Assembly (NCBI RefSeq): GCF_034479515.1
Contig: NZ_CP140152.1
Span: 6,200,001-6,264,000 of the forward strand
Reading direction: 5' to 3'
DNA length: 64,000 nt
From: Duganella zoogloeoides
Lineage (GTDB): Bacteria; Pseudomonadota; Gammaproteobacteria; Burkholderiales; Burkholderiaceae_D
A program made the position numbers and the translations under genes. This document shows positions 1 to 8,762 of this stretch, piece after piece (position 1 is the stretch's first letter; every line of letters starts with the position of its first letter). The notes beneath the pieces are model-generated. The model had not been told where the DNA came from. It worked only from the letters and a program-made list of their open reading frames with translations, and did no database searches.

Positions 1-1029
1 GAAATCCTCGCCAAGCTCGATACCAATGCCGGCGTGCGCCAGGCGGCCGAGCTGAGCAAAAAAGACGTGTTCGACGTGCTGATCGTCGGCGGCGGTCCTG
101 CCGGCGCGGCAGCAGCGATTTACGCTGCCCGCAAAGGCATCAACACCGGCGTATTGGCCGAGCGTTTCGGCGGCCAGGTGCTCGACACCATGGCGATTGA
201 AAACTTCATTTCTATCAAGGAAACCGACGGCCCGAAATTTGCCGTGGCGCTGGAACAGCACGTCAAGTCGTATGACGTCGACATCATGAACACCCAGCGC
301 GCCGCCAAACTGGTGCCAGGCGCCAAGCTGGTGGAAGTGCAGACCGCCAGCGGCGCGGTACTGAAAGCCAAAACCGTGATCCTGGCCACCGGCGCCCGCT
401 GGAGGGAGATCAACGTGCCGGGCGAAAAGGAATACCGCAACAAGGGTGTTGCCTACTGCCCGCACTGCGACGGTCCTTTGTTCAAGGGCAAGCGCGTAGC
501 GGTGATCGGCGGCGGCAACTCGGGCGTGGAAGCGGCGATCGACCTGGCCGGCCTGGTCAAGCACGTCACGCTGATCGAATACGGCGCAGAACTGCGCGCC
601 GACGCGGTGCTGCAACGCAAGCTGCGCAGCCTGCCGAACGTGACGGTGATCGTCTCGGCGCAAACGACCGAAGTGCACGGCGACGGCAAGATCGTCAACG
701 GCCTGTCGTACAACGACCGCGTGTCGGGCGAAGCGAAGAAGATCGAGCTGGAAGGCGTATTCGTGCAGATCGGCCTGGTGCCGAACACCGAGTGGCTCAA
801 GGGCACGGTGTCCTTGTCGCGCCACGGCGAGATCGAAGTGGACGCTCGCGGCCAGACCTCGATCCCCGGCGTGTTCGCTGCCGGCGACGTCACCACGGTA
901 CCGTACAAGCAGATCATCATCGCCACCGGCGAAGGCGCCAAAGCCGCGCTGTCGGCCTTCGATCACCTTATCCGTTCGGATATCGAGGTGGTGGAAGAGT
1001 CGGCCGAGAAGCACGCGCTGACCGCTTAA
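1..1029 (+). CDS. ahpF: Alkyl hydroperoxide reductase subunit F, C-terminal part (partial)
   Basis: The frame is already open at base 1, so the N-terminal part of the gene lies outside the window; 342 codons are visible. AhpF is an FAD- and NADH-dependent disulfide reductase that re-reduces the peroxiredoxin AhpC. The visible part is the thioredoxin-reductase-like module. It has an FAD-binding GGGPAG motif near the start, the redox-active CPHC pair in the middle, the NADH-binding GGGNSG motif just after it, and the FAD-binding GVFAAGDV motif near the C-terminus. The N-terminal thioredoxin-fold domains that separate AhpF from TrxB must lie upstream. AhpF is preferred over TrxB because of the [25 protein letters not shown] end and the linker before the FAD motif. 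A strong terminator follows directly. Confidence 0.93.
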   Translation, partial: EILAKLDTNAGVRQAAELSKKDVFDVLIVGGGPAGAAAAIYAARKGINTGVLAERFGGQVLDTMAIENFISIKETDGPKFAVALEQHVKSYDVDIMNTQRAAKLVPGAKLVEVQTASGAVLKAKTVILATGARWREINVPGEKEYRNKGVAYCPHCDGPLFKGKRVAVIGGGNSGVEAAIDLAGLVKHVTLIEYGAELRADAVLQRKLRSLPNVTVIVSAQTTEVHGDGKIVNGLSYNDRVSGEAKKIELEGVFVQIGLVPNTEWLKGTVSLSRHGEIEVDARGQTSIPGVFAAGDVTTVPYKQIIIATGEGAKAALSAFDHLIRSDIEVVEESAEKHALTA

Positions 1030-1047
1030 TTCTCACCCGCACCACGG

Positions 1048-1082
1048 AAAGCCCGGTCAGTTCGCTGACCGGGCTTTTTTTG
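1048..1082 (+). terminator. Rho-independent terminator of ahpF
   Basis: A 13-bp stem (AAAGCCCGGTCAG / CTGACCGGGCTTT) closes on a TTCG tetraloop and runs into a T tract. It starts about 18 bases after the ahpF stop codon. Confidence 0.93.
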
Positions 1083-1111
1083 TGGCTTCTTCAAGCTTCA
1101 CTTCGGGGTCC

Positions 1112-1198
1112 ACTTCGGGGTCAGTGCCGACATTCGGACACGAACTAAGCCATACGGCTGTTGGGCCCGTGTCCAAATGTCGGCACTGACCCCGAAGT
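1112..1198. repeat. Long inverted repeat, REP/BIME-like (31-bp arms)
   Basis: Two 31-base arms (1112-1142 and 1168-1198) are reverse complements with a single mismatch, separated by 25 bases. The left arm is preceded by an 11-12 base partial duplication of its own start (ACTTCGGGGTC-type motif at about 1100-1120). The right arm touches the stop codon of the convergent transporter gene. It lacks the T tract of a terminator and looks like a dispersed extragenic palindrome. Confidence 0.75.
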
Positions 1199-2322
1199 TA
1201 AACGAGGTCGATGCTGGCCTGCCGCGTGCGCAGGTGGATGGCGTTGCTGTGGCGGGCGCGCAGGCGCGGGTCGGTGATCAGGCGGCCCAGGGTTTCGCCG
1301 ATGACCATGACCACGCCCAGCAGCGGCAGCACCAGCATCAGGCCGGCAATGCCGGCCACCGAGCCGCCGATGAAGATCATCAGGACCGTGATCAGCGGAT
1401 GCATGTGCAGGCTGCGGCCCAGCGTGAGCGGCATGAACACGAAGTCGTCGAGCAGGCGCACGAAGATGAACACGCCGATCGCCAGGTAAGCCACCATCGG
1501 GTTGTTGGGGGCGTCGGTGGACGCCACCATTACCACCAGCATGCAGCCGACGATGGAGCCCACGTACGGCACCCACGCCAGCACCGCCGCCATAAAGCCC
1601 AGCAGCAGCGGCGACGAGACCCCGATCGCCCACAGGCCCAGCGCCAGCACGGCCGTGTCGAGAATGGTGAGCTTGAGCAGGCCCTGGAAGTAGCGGTACG
1701 CGGTCTGGTGCACCTCGTGCAGCAGGAACAGGGTGCGCTCGAAAAATGCGTTCGGCACCGCGCGCGCCAGAAATTTCTTGAAACGCGTGCCATCGCGCAG
1801 GAAGAAGAACGTCAGGAACGGTGCCAGCAGCAGCGACGGCAGCCATGCCGCCACCGAGACCAGGATGTCGGTCAGGTGCTTCTGCACGAAGCCGCCGGTA
1901 AACGACGTCAGGCGGTTGTTGATGTTGCGTGCGAACTTGACCTGCTTGAGAAACGGGAACTGCTGCTCCAGTGCCTGCGTGGTGTGGCGCACGAAATCGA
2001 GCCCGCCGGCCAGGTACACGGACAAGGTATGCTGCCACGATTCCGACGGCGCCGAGCGCCACAGCATGATCAGGAACACGACCAGTCCCACGACCAGCAC
2101 GAACAGCAGCCCCACCAGCAGCGCGGCCACGCTGTGGCTAAAGCCCATGCGCAGCAGCTTGCGCATGGGCGGCAGCAGGATGTAGTACAGCACGATGCCT
2201 AGCAGGAACGGGATCGCCAGAAACAGCATCTGCTGCAGCAGGAACAGCAGCGTGCAGGTGGCGACCACGATGCCGATCCAGACGACCGGACCGGCGCGCT
2301 GATGGGTGGCCAGTACGCTCAT
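1198..2322 (-). CDS. AI-2E family transporter (UPF0118/PerM-like permease)
   Basis: A 374-residue polytopic membrane protein. It has two N-terminal membrane helices separated by the ILLPPMRKLL segment typical of this family, a long amphipathic middle region, and C-terminal helices containing GxxxGIAGLMLVLPLLG. The family includes exporters of autoinducer-2 and Na+/H+ antiporters; the substrate here cannot be told from sequence. The start at 2322 is chosen because its ATG overlaps the stop of the upstream cyclic-nucleotide-binding gene as ATGA, so the two genes are translationally coupled. A longer in-frame reading exists upstream but runs through that neighbour in another frame and is not credible. 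Confidence 0.88.
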   Translation of the reverse strand: MSVLATHQRAGPVVWIGIVVATCTLLFLLQQMLFLAIPFLLGIVLYYILLPPMRKLLRMGFSHSVAALLVGLLFVLVVGLVVFLIMLWRSAPSESWQHTLSVYLAGGLDFVRHTTQALEQQFPFLKQVKFARNINNRLTSFTGGFVQKHLTDILVSVAAWLPSLLLAPFLTFFFLRDGTRFKKFLARAVPNAFFERTLFLLHEVHQTAYRYFQGLLKLTILDTAVLALGLWAIGVSSPLLLGFMAAVLAWVPYVGSIVGCMLVVMVASTDAPNNPMVAYLAIGVFIFVRLLDDFVFMPLTLGRSLHMHPLITVLMIFIGGSVAGIAGLMLVLPLLGVVMVIGETLGRLITDPRLRARHSNAIHLRTRQASIDLV

Positions 2323-2798
2323 AACACTTCGGTGCGCGAGGCGCCCACCATCCATTCGCGCAGGCGGCCGCCCAGGTGGCGCGCCAGGGCCAGCGCGATC
2401 TTGTAGCCGATGACGGCATCGGTTTCCATCAGGCCCATGAAGTCGCCACGGAAGAACACGGCCAGCTCGCAATTGTCGATGGCGCGCGTTTGGGCGTTGC
2501 GCGGGGCGTTGTCGAGCAAGGCCATGTCGCCGAAGAAGTCGCCCGGTTCCAGCTCGGCCACCAGTTCGCGGCCGCCATGGTGCAGGCGGCTGATCAGCAC
2601 CCGGCCGGAGATGACCAGGTATAGCGCCTGGCCTTCCTCGCCCTCGTCGAAAATGATTTCATCGGCCAGGTAGCGGCGCTCATGGATCAGGCCATCGATC
2701 GATTGCAGTTCGAGCGGCGTGAGCGTGTTGAACAGCGGCGAGGCCTTGAGCTGCAACAGCCGCGGCGACAGGGTGGGGGACTTGAGGAAACCGAACAT
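2319..2798 (-). CDS. Cyclic nucleotide-binding domain protein (no DNA-binding domain)
   Basis: 159 residues, almost entirely one Crp-type cNMP-binding beta-barrel (about residues 20-135). It contains LYLVISGRV, GDFFGDMALLD and the phosphate-binding-cassette-like segment APRNAQTRA. No helix-turn-helix follows, so this is a sensor or adaptor module and not a Crp/FNR transcription factor. Its stop overlaps the start of the AI-2E-type transporter by 4 bases (ATGA). It probably controls or interacts with that transporter, which is inference from coupling. The start ATG at 2798 gives a normal N-terminus; earlier in-frame codons encode low-complexity Arg/Ala sequence antisense to the next gene. Confidence 0.85.
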   Translation of the reverse strand: MFGFLKSPTLSPRLLQLKASPLFNTLTPLELQSIDGLIHERRYLADEIIFDEGEEGQALYLVISGRVLISRLHHGGRELVAELEPGDFFGDMALLDNAPRNAQTRAIDNCELAVFFRGDFMGLMETDAVIGYKIALALARHLGGRLREWMVGASRTEVL

Positions 2799-2923
2799 CG
2801 GGACAAACTCCGCTAGCGAACTGAAGGCAAGCCACCATTGTCGCCGGTTTGCCGCATTGTTTGTCATTCTGGCAGTGTCTCGAGTGAAATATTTTAGCGA
2901 TGTAGTACACCGCGCCACAGCCG

Positions 2924-3541
2924 TTACAACTGCAGCGTGCACGCCAGCGGCAGTTCCGGTTCCAGGTGGCTGGTGAGCACGATGCACTGGCGCGCCAGCC
3001 GTGCGGGATCGGCCAGTTGGCGGCGCAGGCAGGCCATCGCATCGGCATCGAGGCCGTTGAACGGTTCGTCGATCAGCAACAGGCGCACCGGCAGCGCCAG
3101 GGCCAGTGCCAGTTGCACCTTCTTGTGCTGGCCCAGCGACAGCGTGGTCAGTGGCTGCTCGAGCGCGCCGCCCAGGTGCAGCGCCTGCACCTGCGCATCG
3201 AGCAGCGCGGCGTCGGTGGCCGGGTACAGCGACAGGTGCAGGTCCAGCAGTTCGCGCACGGTCAACCACGGGAGTTGCGGCAGGTCGCCACCGCAGTAAA
3301 ACGCCTGCAGGCGATAGGCCAGTGGTTGCTGCACGATGTCGATGCCGTCGAGGCGGATGCTGCCGCCGTGCGCATCGAGCGCGCCGCCAGCCAGCTTCAA
3401 TAACGTGGTCTTGCCGGCGCCGTTTTCGCCGCGCAGCCAGGTCACACCGGTACCCAGTTGCAGATCGAAGTTGCGAAACAGCGCGCGGGCCGGGTGGTTG
3501 AAATTCAGTTGTTCGATGGTCAGCACGGCGGTCAGTTCCAT
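2924..3541 (-). CDS. ABC transporter ATP-binding protein (CcmA-like, short)
   Basis: A compact 205-residue ABC ATPase. It shows Walker A (GENGAGKTT, about residues 38-46), a slightly unusual signature (LSLGQHKK in place of LSGGQ), Walker B (LLLIDEPF) and the switch His in LTSHLEPE. Its length and signature resemble the CcmA/heme-exporter class, but its partner is not CcmB. It overlaps the 3' end of the permease gene by 10 bases, so the two form an operon encoding one exporter. Substrate unknown. Confidence 0.88.
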   Translation of the reverse strand: MELTAVLTIEQLNFNHPARALFRNFDLQLGTGVTWLRGENGAGKTTLLKLAGGALDAHGGSIRLDGIDIVQQPLAYRLQAFYCGGDLPQLPWLTVRELLDLHLSLYPATDAALLDAQVQALHLGGALEQPLTTLSLGQHKKVQLALALALPVRLLLIDEPFNGLDADAMACLRRQLADPARLARQCIVLTSHLEPELPLACTLQL

Positions 3542-4764
3542 AATTCGCTTCCGATGGCGGTGAGTATGAGGATGGCGCCGATGACCAGCGCCACCCGGCC
3601 GCGCGCAGTGAGCGTGCGCAGCCCGACGATGGCCAGTTGCGCCACGCCGGCGCAGGCCAGCCAGACCAGCGCCACGGTGTGGCTCACGCCATGGCTAATG
3701 GCGCCAGCTGCACCCGCGCTCATGCGCGCCTCCACCGCATGGCCTGCAGCACCAGCAGCACCAGCAAGATTGACAGCGCCAGTACCAGCAGCAGCGGCGA
3801 CAGGAACGTCAGCACCAGCAGCGAGCACCAGCGCCGCGAAGCACGCCATCACTACCGCGCCCGGCAACAAGGCCGCCACGATCGCGCTGACAAACAGGCG
3901 TTCCATCGACAGCGGCCATTGGGCCACCACCGGGCGCAGGCGCGCGATCTGTTCCGCCACGGCCTTGTCACCGCGATCGGTCAGCAGTATCAACAGCATG
4001 GCGGTGCCGGCGCCCCACACGGCTGGCGGCATCCAGGCCACCAGCGGCGGGCGCCACAGCCACAGGCCAAGGCTGAGCAAGGCGCCGAGAAAGAGGCAGG
4101 TCTGCTGGATGCCGACCACGCTTTCGCCGCGCCAGCATGGCAGCCAGAACAACTGGCGCCAGTACGCCAGTGCAGGCAAGCGCGCCCGCGATGGCGCGGC
4201 GTAATGCGCCGGCGCCCTGGCCACGGCCACGGCAGCAGCACGCGGCGCACCGGGCCGGGCCCGCCGCATCAGCAGCACCGTCGCCAACACCCACCCCAGC
4301 AACAACGACAGCACCGCGCACGCCAGTGCCTGCGGCGCCACGGGCCGCAGCCAATCGGGCCACTGGTACCACCACACCGCGCACGATACCGCGTGCGCGA
4401 GCGCCACCGGTCCGACGATCAGGCCGGCGACCGACGCTTCCGCCTGCCACTGCTGGCGCGACGAGATGGGCAGCGCCCGGCTCCAGCGCGCCACGTCCAG
4501 CGGATGCAGGCGCTGGCGCAGCAGCCACACGGGTGCGGCCACCAGCAGTATTTGCGCGGCCAGCAGGCCAAGGGCCTCGAACCACGGCAGCGTGGGCGCC
4601 AGCAGCCCGGGCAGGGCGATGCACGCGAACAGGCCCAGCATGACGGGCGCGAAAGCGAGCAACACCATTTCAAGCGAGTTGACCACGCTGGCAATAAACT
4701 GCACCAGCGCCGCGCGCGCCAGGCGGCGGCGGAAGGACAGATAGGAATAGGGGAGCGTCTTCAT
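3532..4764 (-). CDS. ABC transporter permease-like integral membrane protein
   Basis: 410 residues, very rich in Ala, Leu, Val and Trp. There are about ten hydrophobic segments, including two near the N-terminus (about 28-55 and 60-80) and several after residue 215. A low-complexity Ala/Gly/Val stretch sits at about 320-350. No catalytic motif is visible. The gene immediately precedes and overlaps the ABC ATPase gene by 10 bases, which is the basis for calling it the membrane subunit. I do not recognise a named family. Confidence 0.7.
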   Translation of the reverse strand: MKTLPYSYLSFRRRLARAALVQFIASVVNSLEMVLLAFAPVMLGLFACIALPGLLAPTLPWFEALGLLAAQILLVAAPVWLLRQRLHPLDVARWSRALPISSRQQWQAEASVAGLIVGPVALAHAVSCAVWWYQWPDWLRPVAPQALACAVLSLLLGWVLATVLLMRRARPGAPRAAAVAVARAPAHYAAPSRARLPALAYWRQLFWLPCWRGESVVGIQQTCLFLGALLSLGLWLWRPPLVAWMPPAVWGAGTAMLLILLTDRGDKAVAEQIARLRPVVAQWPLSMERLFVSAIVAALLPGAVVMACFAALVLAAGADVPVAAAAGTGAVNLAGAAGAAGHAVEARMSAGAAGAISHGVSHTVALVWLACAGVAQLAIVGLRTLTARGRVALVIGAILILTAIGSELWN

Positions 4765-4805
4765 CGGGTTCCAGCATATTGCCTGAAACTGATGCGGAAA
4801 TGAAT

Positions 4806-4838
4806 AAGGGCCCGAAGCGCATAACGCTTCGGGCCCTT
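4806..4838 (-). terminator. Hairpin terminator downstream of the tRNA operon
   Basis: A 14-bp near-perfect stem (AAGGGCCCGAAGCG and its complement) with a 5-base loop lies 9 bases past the tRNA-Asp CCA end. The following T-rich tract on the minus strand is weak. It may also terminate leftward transcripts from either side. Confidence 0.7.
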
Positions 4839-4847
4839 AAGGAATGT

Positions 4848-4924
4848 TGGCGGAGTGGACGGGACTCGAACCCGCGACCCCCGGCGTGACAGGCCGGTAT
4901 TCTAACCAACTGAACTACCACTCC
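4848..4924 (-). tRNA. tRNA-Asp (anticodon GTC)
   Basis: On the minus strand a 77-base cloverleaf starts GGAGTGGTAG and ends with an encoded CCA. The acceptor stem pairs GGAGTGG with CCACTCC, the T-loop is GGTTCGAGTCC, and the anticodon loop reads CTGTCAC, giving GTC. Confidence 0.97.
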
Positions 4925-4944
4925 ATTCGTTTTTTAAGTTTTCC

Positions 4945-5020
4945 TGGTGGGTGCTGAGAGGCTCGAACTCCCGACCTACGCCTTGTAAGGGCGCCGCTCT
5001 ACCAACTGAGCTAAGCACCC
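4945..5020 (-). tRNA. tRNA-Val (anticodon TAC)
   Basis: A 76-base cloverleaf on the minus strand starts GGGTGCTTAGCTCAG and ends with an encoded CCA. The acceptor pairs GGGTGCT with AGCACCC and the anticodon loop is CTTACAA (TAC). It lies 20 bases upstream of tRNA-Asp and is probably cotranscribed with it. Confidence 0.97.
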
Positions 5021-5063
5021 AGAAAACTTATCAGCGTTTGTCACAACTGCTGAACGAGGCCGT

Positions 5064-5093
5064 ATTCTACAGGGGCGTTTCGCATGTCCGCAA
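5064..5093 (-). promoter_or_regulatory. Predicted sigma70 promoter of the tRNA-Val/tRNA-Asp operon
   Basis: On the minus strand a TTGCGG -35 box (5088-5093) and a TAGAAT -10 box (5064-5069) are separated by 18 bases. The -10 lies about 44 bases before the mature tRNA-Val 5' end. Confidence 0.5.
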
Positions 5094-5138
5094 GGGGTTT
5101 TATAAATTATTTAGAAAATTGCCGGGGAAGGCCCTATC

Positions 5139-6455
5139 ATGGGCGCCGCCGCATTCACTACCGGGAATCCCATCATGTCCGACAATCCGCATGCCCACAA
5201 CGCGCTGTACCGCCGCGTAAGCTGGCGCCTGATGCCGTTCCTGTTCCTGTGCTTCGTGGCGGCCTATCTCGACCGCGTCAACGTGGGCTTCGCCAAGTTG
5301 CAGATGCTGGCCGACCTGCGCTTTTCCGATACCGTCTATGGCGTCGGCGCCGGCATGTTTTTTATCGGCTATTTCCTTTTCGAGGTGCCGTCGAATTTGC
5401 TGATGACGCGCGCCGGCGCCCGCCTGTGGATCGCGCGCATCATGATCAGCTGGGGCCTGATCTCGTCGGCGATGATGTTCACCAACAGCGTGACCACCTT
5501 CTACGTGCTGCGCTTTCTGCTGGGCGCGGCCGAGGCGGGCTTCTTCCCCGGCATCATCCTGTACCTGACCTACTGGTACCCGGCGCACCGCCGCGCGCGC
5601 ATGGTGGCGCTGTTCATGAGCGGCGTGGCGATTGCCGGCGTGGTGGGCGGCCCGCTGTCGGGCTGGATCATGAAGGCGTTCGATGGCGCGCATGGTTTGT
5701 CGGGCTGGCAGTGGCTGTTCCTGCTCGAAGGCATCCCGTCGGTGCTGCTCGGCATCTGGACGCTGTTCTACCTCGACGACGGCATCCGCGACGCCAAATG
5801 GTTGAGTGACGACGACAAGCGCGTGCTGGAAGCGGCCATCGCCGAGGACCGCGTGGGCCAGCAACACCTGCCGCTGGCGCAGGTGTTCAGGAGCGGCAAG
5901 GTATGGCTGCTGGCGCTGGTGTACTTCCTGTTCGTGATGGGCTTGTATGGCGTGAGCTTCTGGCTGCCGCAGCTGATCAAGAACAGCGGCGTGGCGGACG
6001 TGTTCCACATCGGCCTGCTCACTGCGATTCCATATTTTGTTGCTGCGGTGGTGATGGTGGCCGCTGCCCGCCACTCGGACCGCACCGGCGAACGCCGCTG
6101 GCACGCGGCCTGCGCCGGCGTGGCCGGTGCGCTGGGGCTGATCGTCGCCACCGCCTTCAGCGACAACACGGTGATCGCGCTGGCCGCCCTGAGCTTGGCC
6201 ACGGCCGGCATCCTGTCCACGTTCCCGATTTTCTGGAGCCTGCCCACGGCCATGCTCGGCGGCGCGGCAGCGGCGGCGGGGATTGCGATGATCAATTCGC
6301 TGGGTAACCTGGCCGGTTTCGTCAGCCCGTACCTGGTGGGGGCGATCAAGGATGCGACCAGCAGCACGGCCAGCGGCATCTATCTGCTGGCGGCCAGCCT
6401 GGTGGCGGGGGCGGTGCTGGTCGTCGTTGCGGTGAAGGCACCCTCGGCACGATAG
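5139..6455 (+). CDS. MFS transporter, anion:cation symporter-like
   Basis: 438 residues from this start, or 426 from the alternative ATG at 5175. It has about twelve membrane helices in two halves with a central cytoplasmic loop. The RLMPFLFLCFVAAYLDRVNVGFAK start, the PGIILYLTYWYP segment and the AxxGGPLSGWI motif are typical of the ACS family that imports organic acids such as tartrate, phthalate or galactonate. The upstream start is listed because GGGGAAGG sits 7 bases before it. The downstream start gives the more usual short family N-terminus. It stands alone, without a catabolic operon or divergent regulator, so the substrate is not predictable. Confidence 0.85.
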   Translation: MGAAAFTTGNPIMSDNPHAHNALYRRVSWRLMPFLFLCFVAAYLDRVNVGFAKLQMLADLRFSDTVYGVGAGMFFIGYFLFEVPSNLLMTRAGARLWIARIMISWGLISSAMMFTNSVTTFYVLRFLLGAAEAGFFPGIILYLTYWYPAHRRARMVALFMSGVAIAGVVGGPLSGWIMKAFDGAHGLSGWQWLFLLEGIPSVLLGIWTLFYLDDGIRDAKWLSDDDKRVLEAAIAEDRVGQQHLPLAQVFRSGKVWLLALVYFLFVMGLYGVSFWLPQLIKNSGVADVFHIGLLTAIPYFVAAVVMVAAARHSDRTGERRWHAACAGVAGALGLIVATAFSDNTVIALAALSLATAGILSTFPIFWSLPTAMLGGAAAAAGIAMINSLGNLAGFVSPYLVGAIKDATSSTASGIYLLAASLVAGAVLVVVAVKAPSAR

Positions 6456-6484
6456 GGTTGCAGCCGCCGCTGTTTCCGTAGATA

Positions 6485-6500
6485 CTGTATGTATTCACAG
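6485..6500 (+). promoter_or_regulatory. LexA (SOS) box upstream of dinB
   Basis: The 16-mer CTGTATGTATTCACAG matches the CTGT-N8-ACAG LexA operator exactly and ends 16 bases before the dinB start codon. Repression by LexA and induction by DNA damage are the expected consequence. Confidence 0.85.
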
Positions 6501-6516
6501 TAATCTTTGCAGCGGC

Positions 6517-7668
6517 ATGGTTGAACCCCCACGACGGATCGCCCACCTCGACATGGATGCGTTTTTCGCGTCCGTGGAGTTGTTGCGCTACCCGGAACTG
6601 CGCGGTCAGCCGGTGGTGATCGGTGGACGCCACGCCACGCCGGTGTTGCTGGCCGATGGCAGCCACCAGTTCGCCCGCCTGCGCACTTACGTCGGACGCG
6701 GGGTGATCACCACTGCCACGTATGAAGCGCGGGCGTTTGGCGTCGGTTCCGCCATGGGCATGATGAAGGCGGCCAAGCTGGCGCCCGATGCGATTTTATT
6801 GCCCGCCAATTTCGAGGACTATCGCCACTATTCGCGGCTGTTCAAGCAGGCGGTGGCGGCGATTGCGCCGCAGATCGAGGATCGCGGCATCGACGAGATT
6901 TTTATCGACCTCACCGATGTGGAAGGCGAGACCGATGCACTGGCCGCGCGCATCAAGCAGGCCGTGTTCGACGCCACCGGGTTGACGTGCTCGATCGGCA
7001 TCACGCCCAATAAACTGCTGTCGAAAATCTGCTCGGACTTGAACAAGCCCAACGGCATCACCATCCTTGGTTTCGATGATATTCCGGAGCGCATCTGGCC
7101 GCTCAATGTGCGCAAGGTGAACGGCATCGGCCCCAAGGCCACGGCCAAGCTGGCGTCGCTCGGCATCGAGACCATCGGCCAGCTGGCGCGGGCCGATCAA
7201 GGGATGCTACAGGATTACTTCGGTGCGCATTACGCATCCTGGCTGTCGCAAGCTGCCCACGGCATCGACCAGCGCGTGGTGGCCAACCGCACCATGAGTA
7301 AATCGATGAGCCGCGAAACCACGTTCGAGCGCGATTTGCACGCGCGCCAGGACCGCGAAACGCTGTCGGCCATCCTGGTCACCTTGTGCGACCGGCTGGC
7401 TGAAGACCTGAAACGCAAGGGTTACGTAAGCCGCACCATCAGCATCAAGCTGCGCTACGACGATTTCCAGATCGTCAGCCGCAACGTCACCGTGCCCGCG
7501 CCGGTGGCCGATGCGGCCGCCATCCTGCAGGCTGCGCGCGAGTGCCTCAAACGCGTGCCGCTGCAACGCAAGCTGCGCCTGCTCGGGGTGCGCGCCAGCA
7601 CCCTCGAAGTACCGGGCGCAGCCGCGCACAAGCCGCTCCCCGTACAGGGCGACCTGTTCAGTTCATAA
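6517..7668 (+). CDS. dinB: DNA polymerase IV (Y-family translesion polymerase)
   Basis: A 383-residue Y-family polymerase for error-prone or translesion synthesis. Metal-binding carboxylates are in HLDMDAFF (N-terminus) and IDEIFIDLT (the SxDE-type motif, about residue 128). The steric-gate region is DAFFASVE. A helix-hairpin-helix segment (VRKVNGIGPKATAKLASLG) marks the thumb, followed by the little-finger domain. A Pro/Leu-rich C-terminal tail (KPLPVQGDLFSS) contains QGDLFS, close to the QLxLF beta-clamp-binding type. A perfect LexA box lies directly upstream, and rdgC follows 73 bases later. Confidence 0.95.
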   Translation: MVEPPRRIAHLDMDAFFASVELLRYPELRGQPVVIGGRHATPVLLADGSHQFARLRTYVGRGVITTATYEARAFGVGSAMGMMKAAKLAPDAILLPANFEDYRHYSRLFKQAVAAIAPQIEDRGIDEIFIDLTDVEGETDALAARIKQAVFDATGLTCSIGITPNKLLSKICSDLNKPNGITILGFDDIPERIWPLNVRKVNGIGPKATAKLASLGIETIGQLARADQGMLQDYFGAHYASWLSQAAHGIDQRVVANRTMSKSMSRETTFERDLHARQDRETLSAILVTLCDRLAEDLKRKGYVSRTISIKLRYDDFQIVSRNVTVPAPVADAAAILQAARECLKRVPLQRKLRLLGVRASTLEVPGAAAHKPLPVQGDLFSS

Positions 7669-7741
7669 ACGGTTCAGCGCCGCCATCACCGTGTAAAATG
7701 GCGCTCTTTTGGTACATTCAATTCAGGACAAGGCAACACTC

Positions 7742-8638
7742 ATGTGGTTCAAGAATCTTCAGATTTATCGTCTGCCGGCCCCGTGGGCCTACACCCCCGA
7801 ACAACTGGAAGCAGCGCTCGAACCGCACGCGTTTGTTCCTGCCAGCAGCAACGAACTGCTGCGCCAGGGCTGGGACAAGCCGCGTCCTAACGGCGGCCTG
7901 GTCCACGTGGTCAACAAGCAAATGCTGATCGTGCTGGGCACCGAGAAAAAACTGCTGCCGTCGAGCGTGATCAACCAGGTGGCCAAGGCCCGCGCCGCCG
8001 AGATGGAAGAAGCGCAAGGCTTTGCTCCGGGCAAAAAAGCCATGAAGGAATTGAAAGAACGCGTGGCCGACGAGCTGCTGCCGCGCGCCTTCTCGATCCG
8101 TGGCAATGTCTGGACCTGGATCGACCCGGTCAACGGCTGGCTGGTGGTCGATGCGGCCAGCCCGGCCAAGGCCGACGAAGTGATCAAGCTGCTGTTGAAA
8201 GCGGTCGATAAACTGCCGCTGGAAAGCCTGCGCGTGCAGCGCTCGCCGGTGGGCGTGATGACCGAATGGCTGCAAACGGACGAGGCGCCGGCCGGTTTCA
8301 CGGTCGATATGGACACCGAGCTGCGCGCCACGGGCGAGAGCAAGGCTGCCGTGCGCTACGTGCGCCACACGCTGGAACCGGCCGAAGTGCGCCGTCACAT
8401 CGAAGCGGGCAAGCAGTGCACCCGCCTGGCGCTGACGTGGGACAGCAAGATCTCGTTCGTGCTGACCGAATCGCTGGCGATCAAGAGCGTCAAGGCGCTG
8501 GACGTGCTGGCCGAGAAGGAATCGAGCACCCGCAACGATGAAGAGCGTTTTGACGGCGACTTCATGCTGATGACGGGCGAGCTTGCCAAGATGATGGCCG
8601 ACGTGGTCGAAGCGTTGGGCGGCGAAGCCAAGGCTTAA
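7742..8638 (+). CDS. rdgC: Recombination-associated protein RdgC
   Basis: 298 residues, the normal RdgC length. RdgC is a ring-forming DNA-binding protein that modulates RecA-dependent recombination at forks. Family hallmarks are the [12 protein letters not shown] start, [18 protein letters not shown], the charged middle region [22 protein letters not shown], and the C-terminal [26 protein letters not shown]. The start is the ATG at 7742, which matches the conserved N-terminus; an in-frame codon 11 positions upstream would add unrelated residues. Confidence 0.96.
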   Translation: MWFKNLQIYRLPAPWAYTPEQLEAALEPHAFVPASSNELLRQGWDKPRPNGGLVHVVNKQMLIVLGTEKKLLPSSVINQVAKARAAEMEEAQGFAPGKKAMKELKERVADELLPRAFSIRGNVWTWIDPVNGWLVVDAASPAKADEVIKLLLKAVDKLPLESLRVQRSPVGVMTEWLQTDEAPAGFTVDMDTELRATGESKAAVRYVRHTLEPAEVRRHIEAGKQCTRLALTWDSKISFVLTESLAIKSVKALDVLAEKESSTRNDEERFDGDFMLMTGELAKMMADVVEALGGEAKA

Positions 8639-8661
8639 AGCTTCATCGATGAACCCGGGGT

Positions 8662-8750
8662 TCTATGGATCCCTGCGTTCGCGGGGATGACGGCTCAAGT
8701 GCCAGCGGCTTAAAATCTGTCGTCCTCGCGCATGCGGGGACCCCATAGAC
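8662..8750. repeat. Dispersed extragenic inverted repeat, copy 1
   Basis: Imperfect inverted arms (about 8662-8692 and 8721-8750) carry the core ATGGATCCC-TGCG-TTCGCGGGGATGACG and its complement, separated by about 28 bases. The same core recurs at 16156-16272. It lies between the convergent rdgC and asparaginase genes. Confidence 0.7.
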
Positions 8751-8762
8751 AGCATGTTTTAC

